Positions 14,989 through 15,022 of a stretch of DNA of 15,022 bases are shown in pieces. The notes beneath the pieces are model-generated. The model saw nothing but the letters and a program-made list of their open reading frames with translations. It did not search any database and was not told the DNA's origin. Position 1 is the stretch's first letter, and each line of letters begins with the position of its first letter. Where the stretch lies: contig CAMQJB010000049.1 in the NCBI GenBank assembly GCA_947002045.1, positions 1 to 15,022 of the forward strand, given 5' to 3'. The position numbers were made by a program, and so were the translations under genes. Source of the stretch: an uncultured Collinsella sp. (GTDB taxonomy: Bacteria > Actinomycetota > Coriobacteriia > Coriobacteriales > Coriobacteriaceae).

Positions 14989-15022
14989 AAAATAAGGCCC
15001 CTGGCCCCACCCCCAGTAACCG

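Noticed and set aside
14449..15022. tRNA-Val as an integration site of a larger mobile element
   Set aside because: No integrase and no direct repeat of the tRNA 3' end are visible within the window, so an att site cannot be supported.

Overview
The window reads as a chromosome segment of a GC-rich (about 60%) Gram-positive bacterium. My best guess is a gut Coriobacteriia of the Collinsella type. That guess rests on base composition, the SipW/TasA-type export genes and general protein character; no diagnostic marker gene is present, so it is inference.

Layout from left to right. Positions 1-156 hold no gene, only an extreme C14-G17-C16 tract and a perfect 12-bp hairpin next to the glmM stop. 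Every protein gene I accept lies on the minus strand, so transcription runs from high to low coordinates. Nearest the left edge are glmM (157-1488, phosphoglucosamine mutase) and, 3 nt upstream of it, a large membrane-anchored DUF4012 protein (1492-3849). Next comes an EamA/DMT-family transporter (3989-5011) with its own probable promoter.

The centre is an eight-gene, apparently single-direction locus (5137-14218). In transcription order it encodes four SipW-dependent, TasA/camelysin-like exported proteins (13334-14218, 12486-13322, 11486-12472, 10677-11483), a SipW-type signal peptidase (9871-10617), a membrane-anchored McrB-like AAA+ ATPase (8187-9878), a DUF2357-type protein with a very long Ala/Glu-rich coiled coil (5841-8087), and a second SipW-type signal peptidase (5137-5844). 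Gaps of 2-13 nt between the first four genes, an 8-nt overlap between peptidase 2 and the ATPase, and a 1- or 4-nt overlap between the coiled-coil gene and peptidase 1 suggest co-translation. The export part fits a surface-fibre pathway: subunits with a T-[YF]-A-W signal motif, cleaved by peptidases using a Ser/His dyad. The AAA+/DUF2357 pair is normally seen in McrBC-like restriction or defence contexts. Its placement between two fibre-type signal peptidases is the most unusual thing here and is the candidate undescribed system.

On the other side of a divergent intergenic region, a plus-strand tRNA-Val(GAC) gene has a clear promoter and a strong intrinsic terminator. The last 450 bp hold no convincing protein gene. 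They contain a degenerate 42-bp tandem repeat (about five units) followed by a 180-bp element with 60-bp imperfect inverted arms, which looks like a dispersed intergenic or MITE-like repeat.
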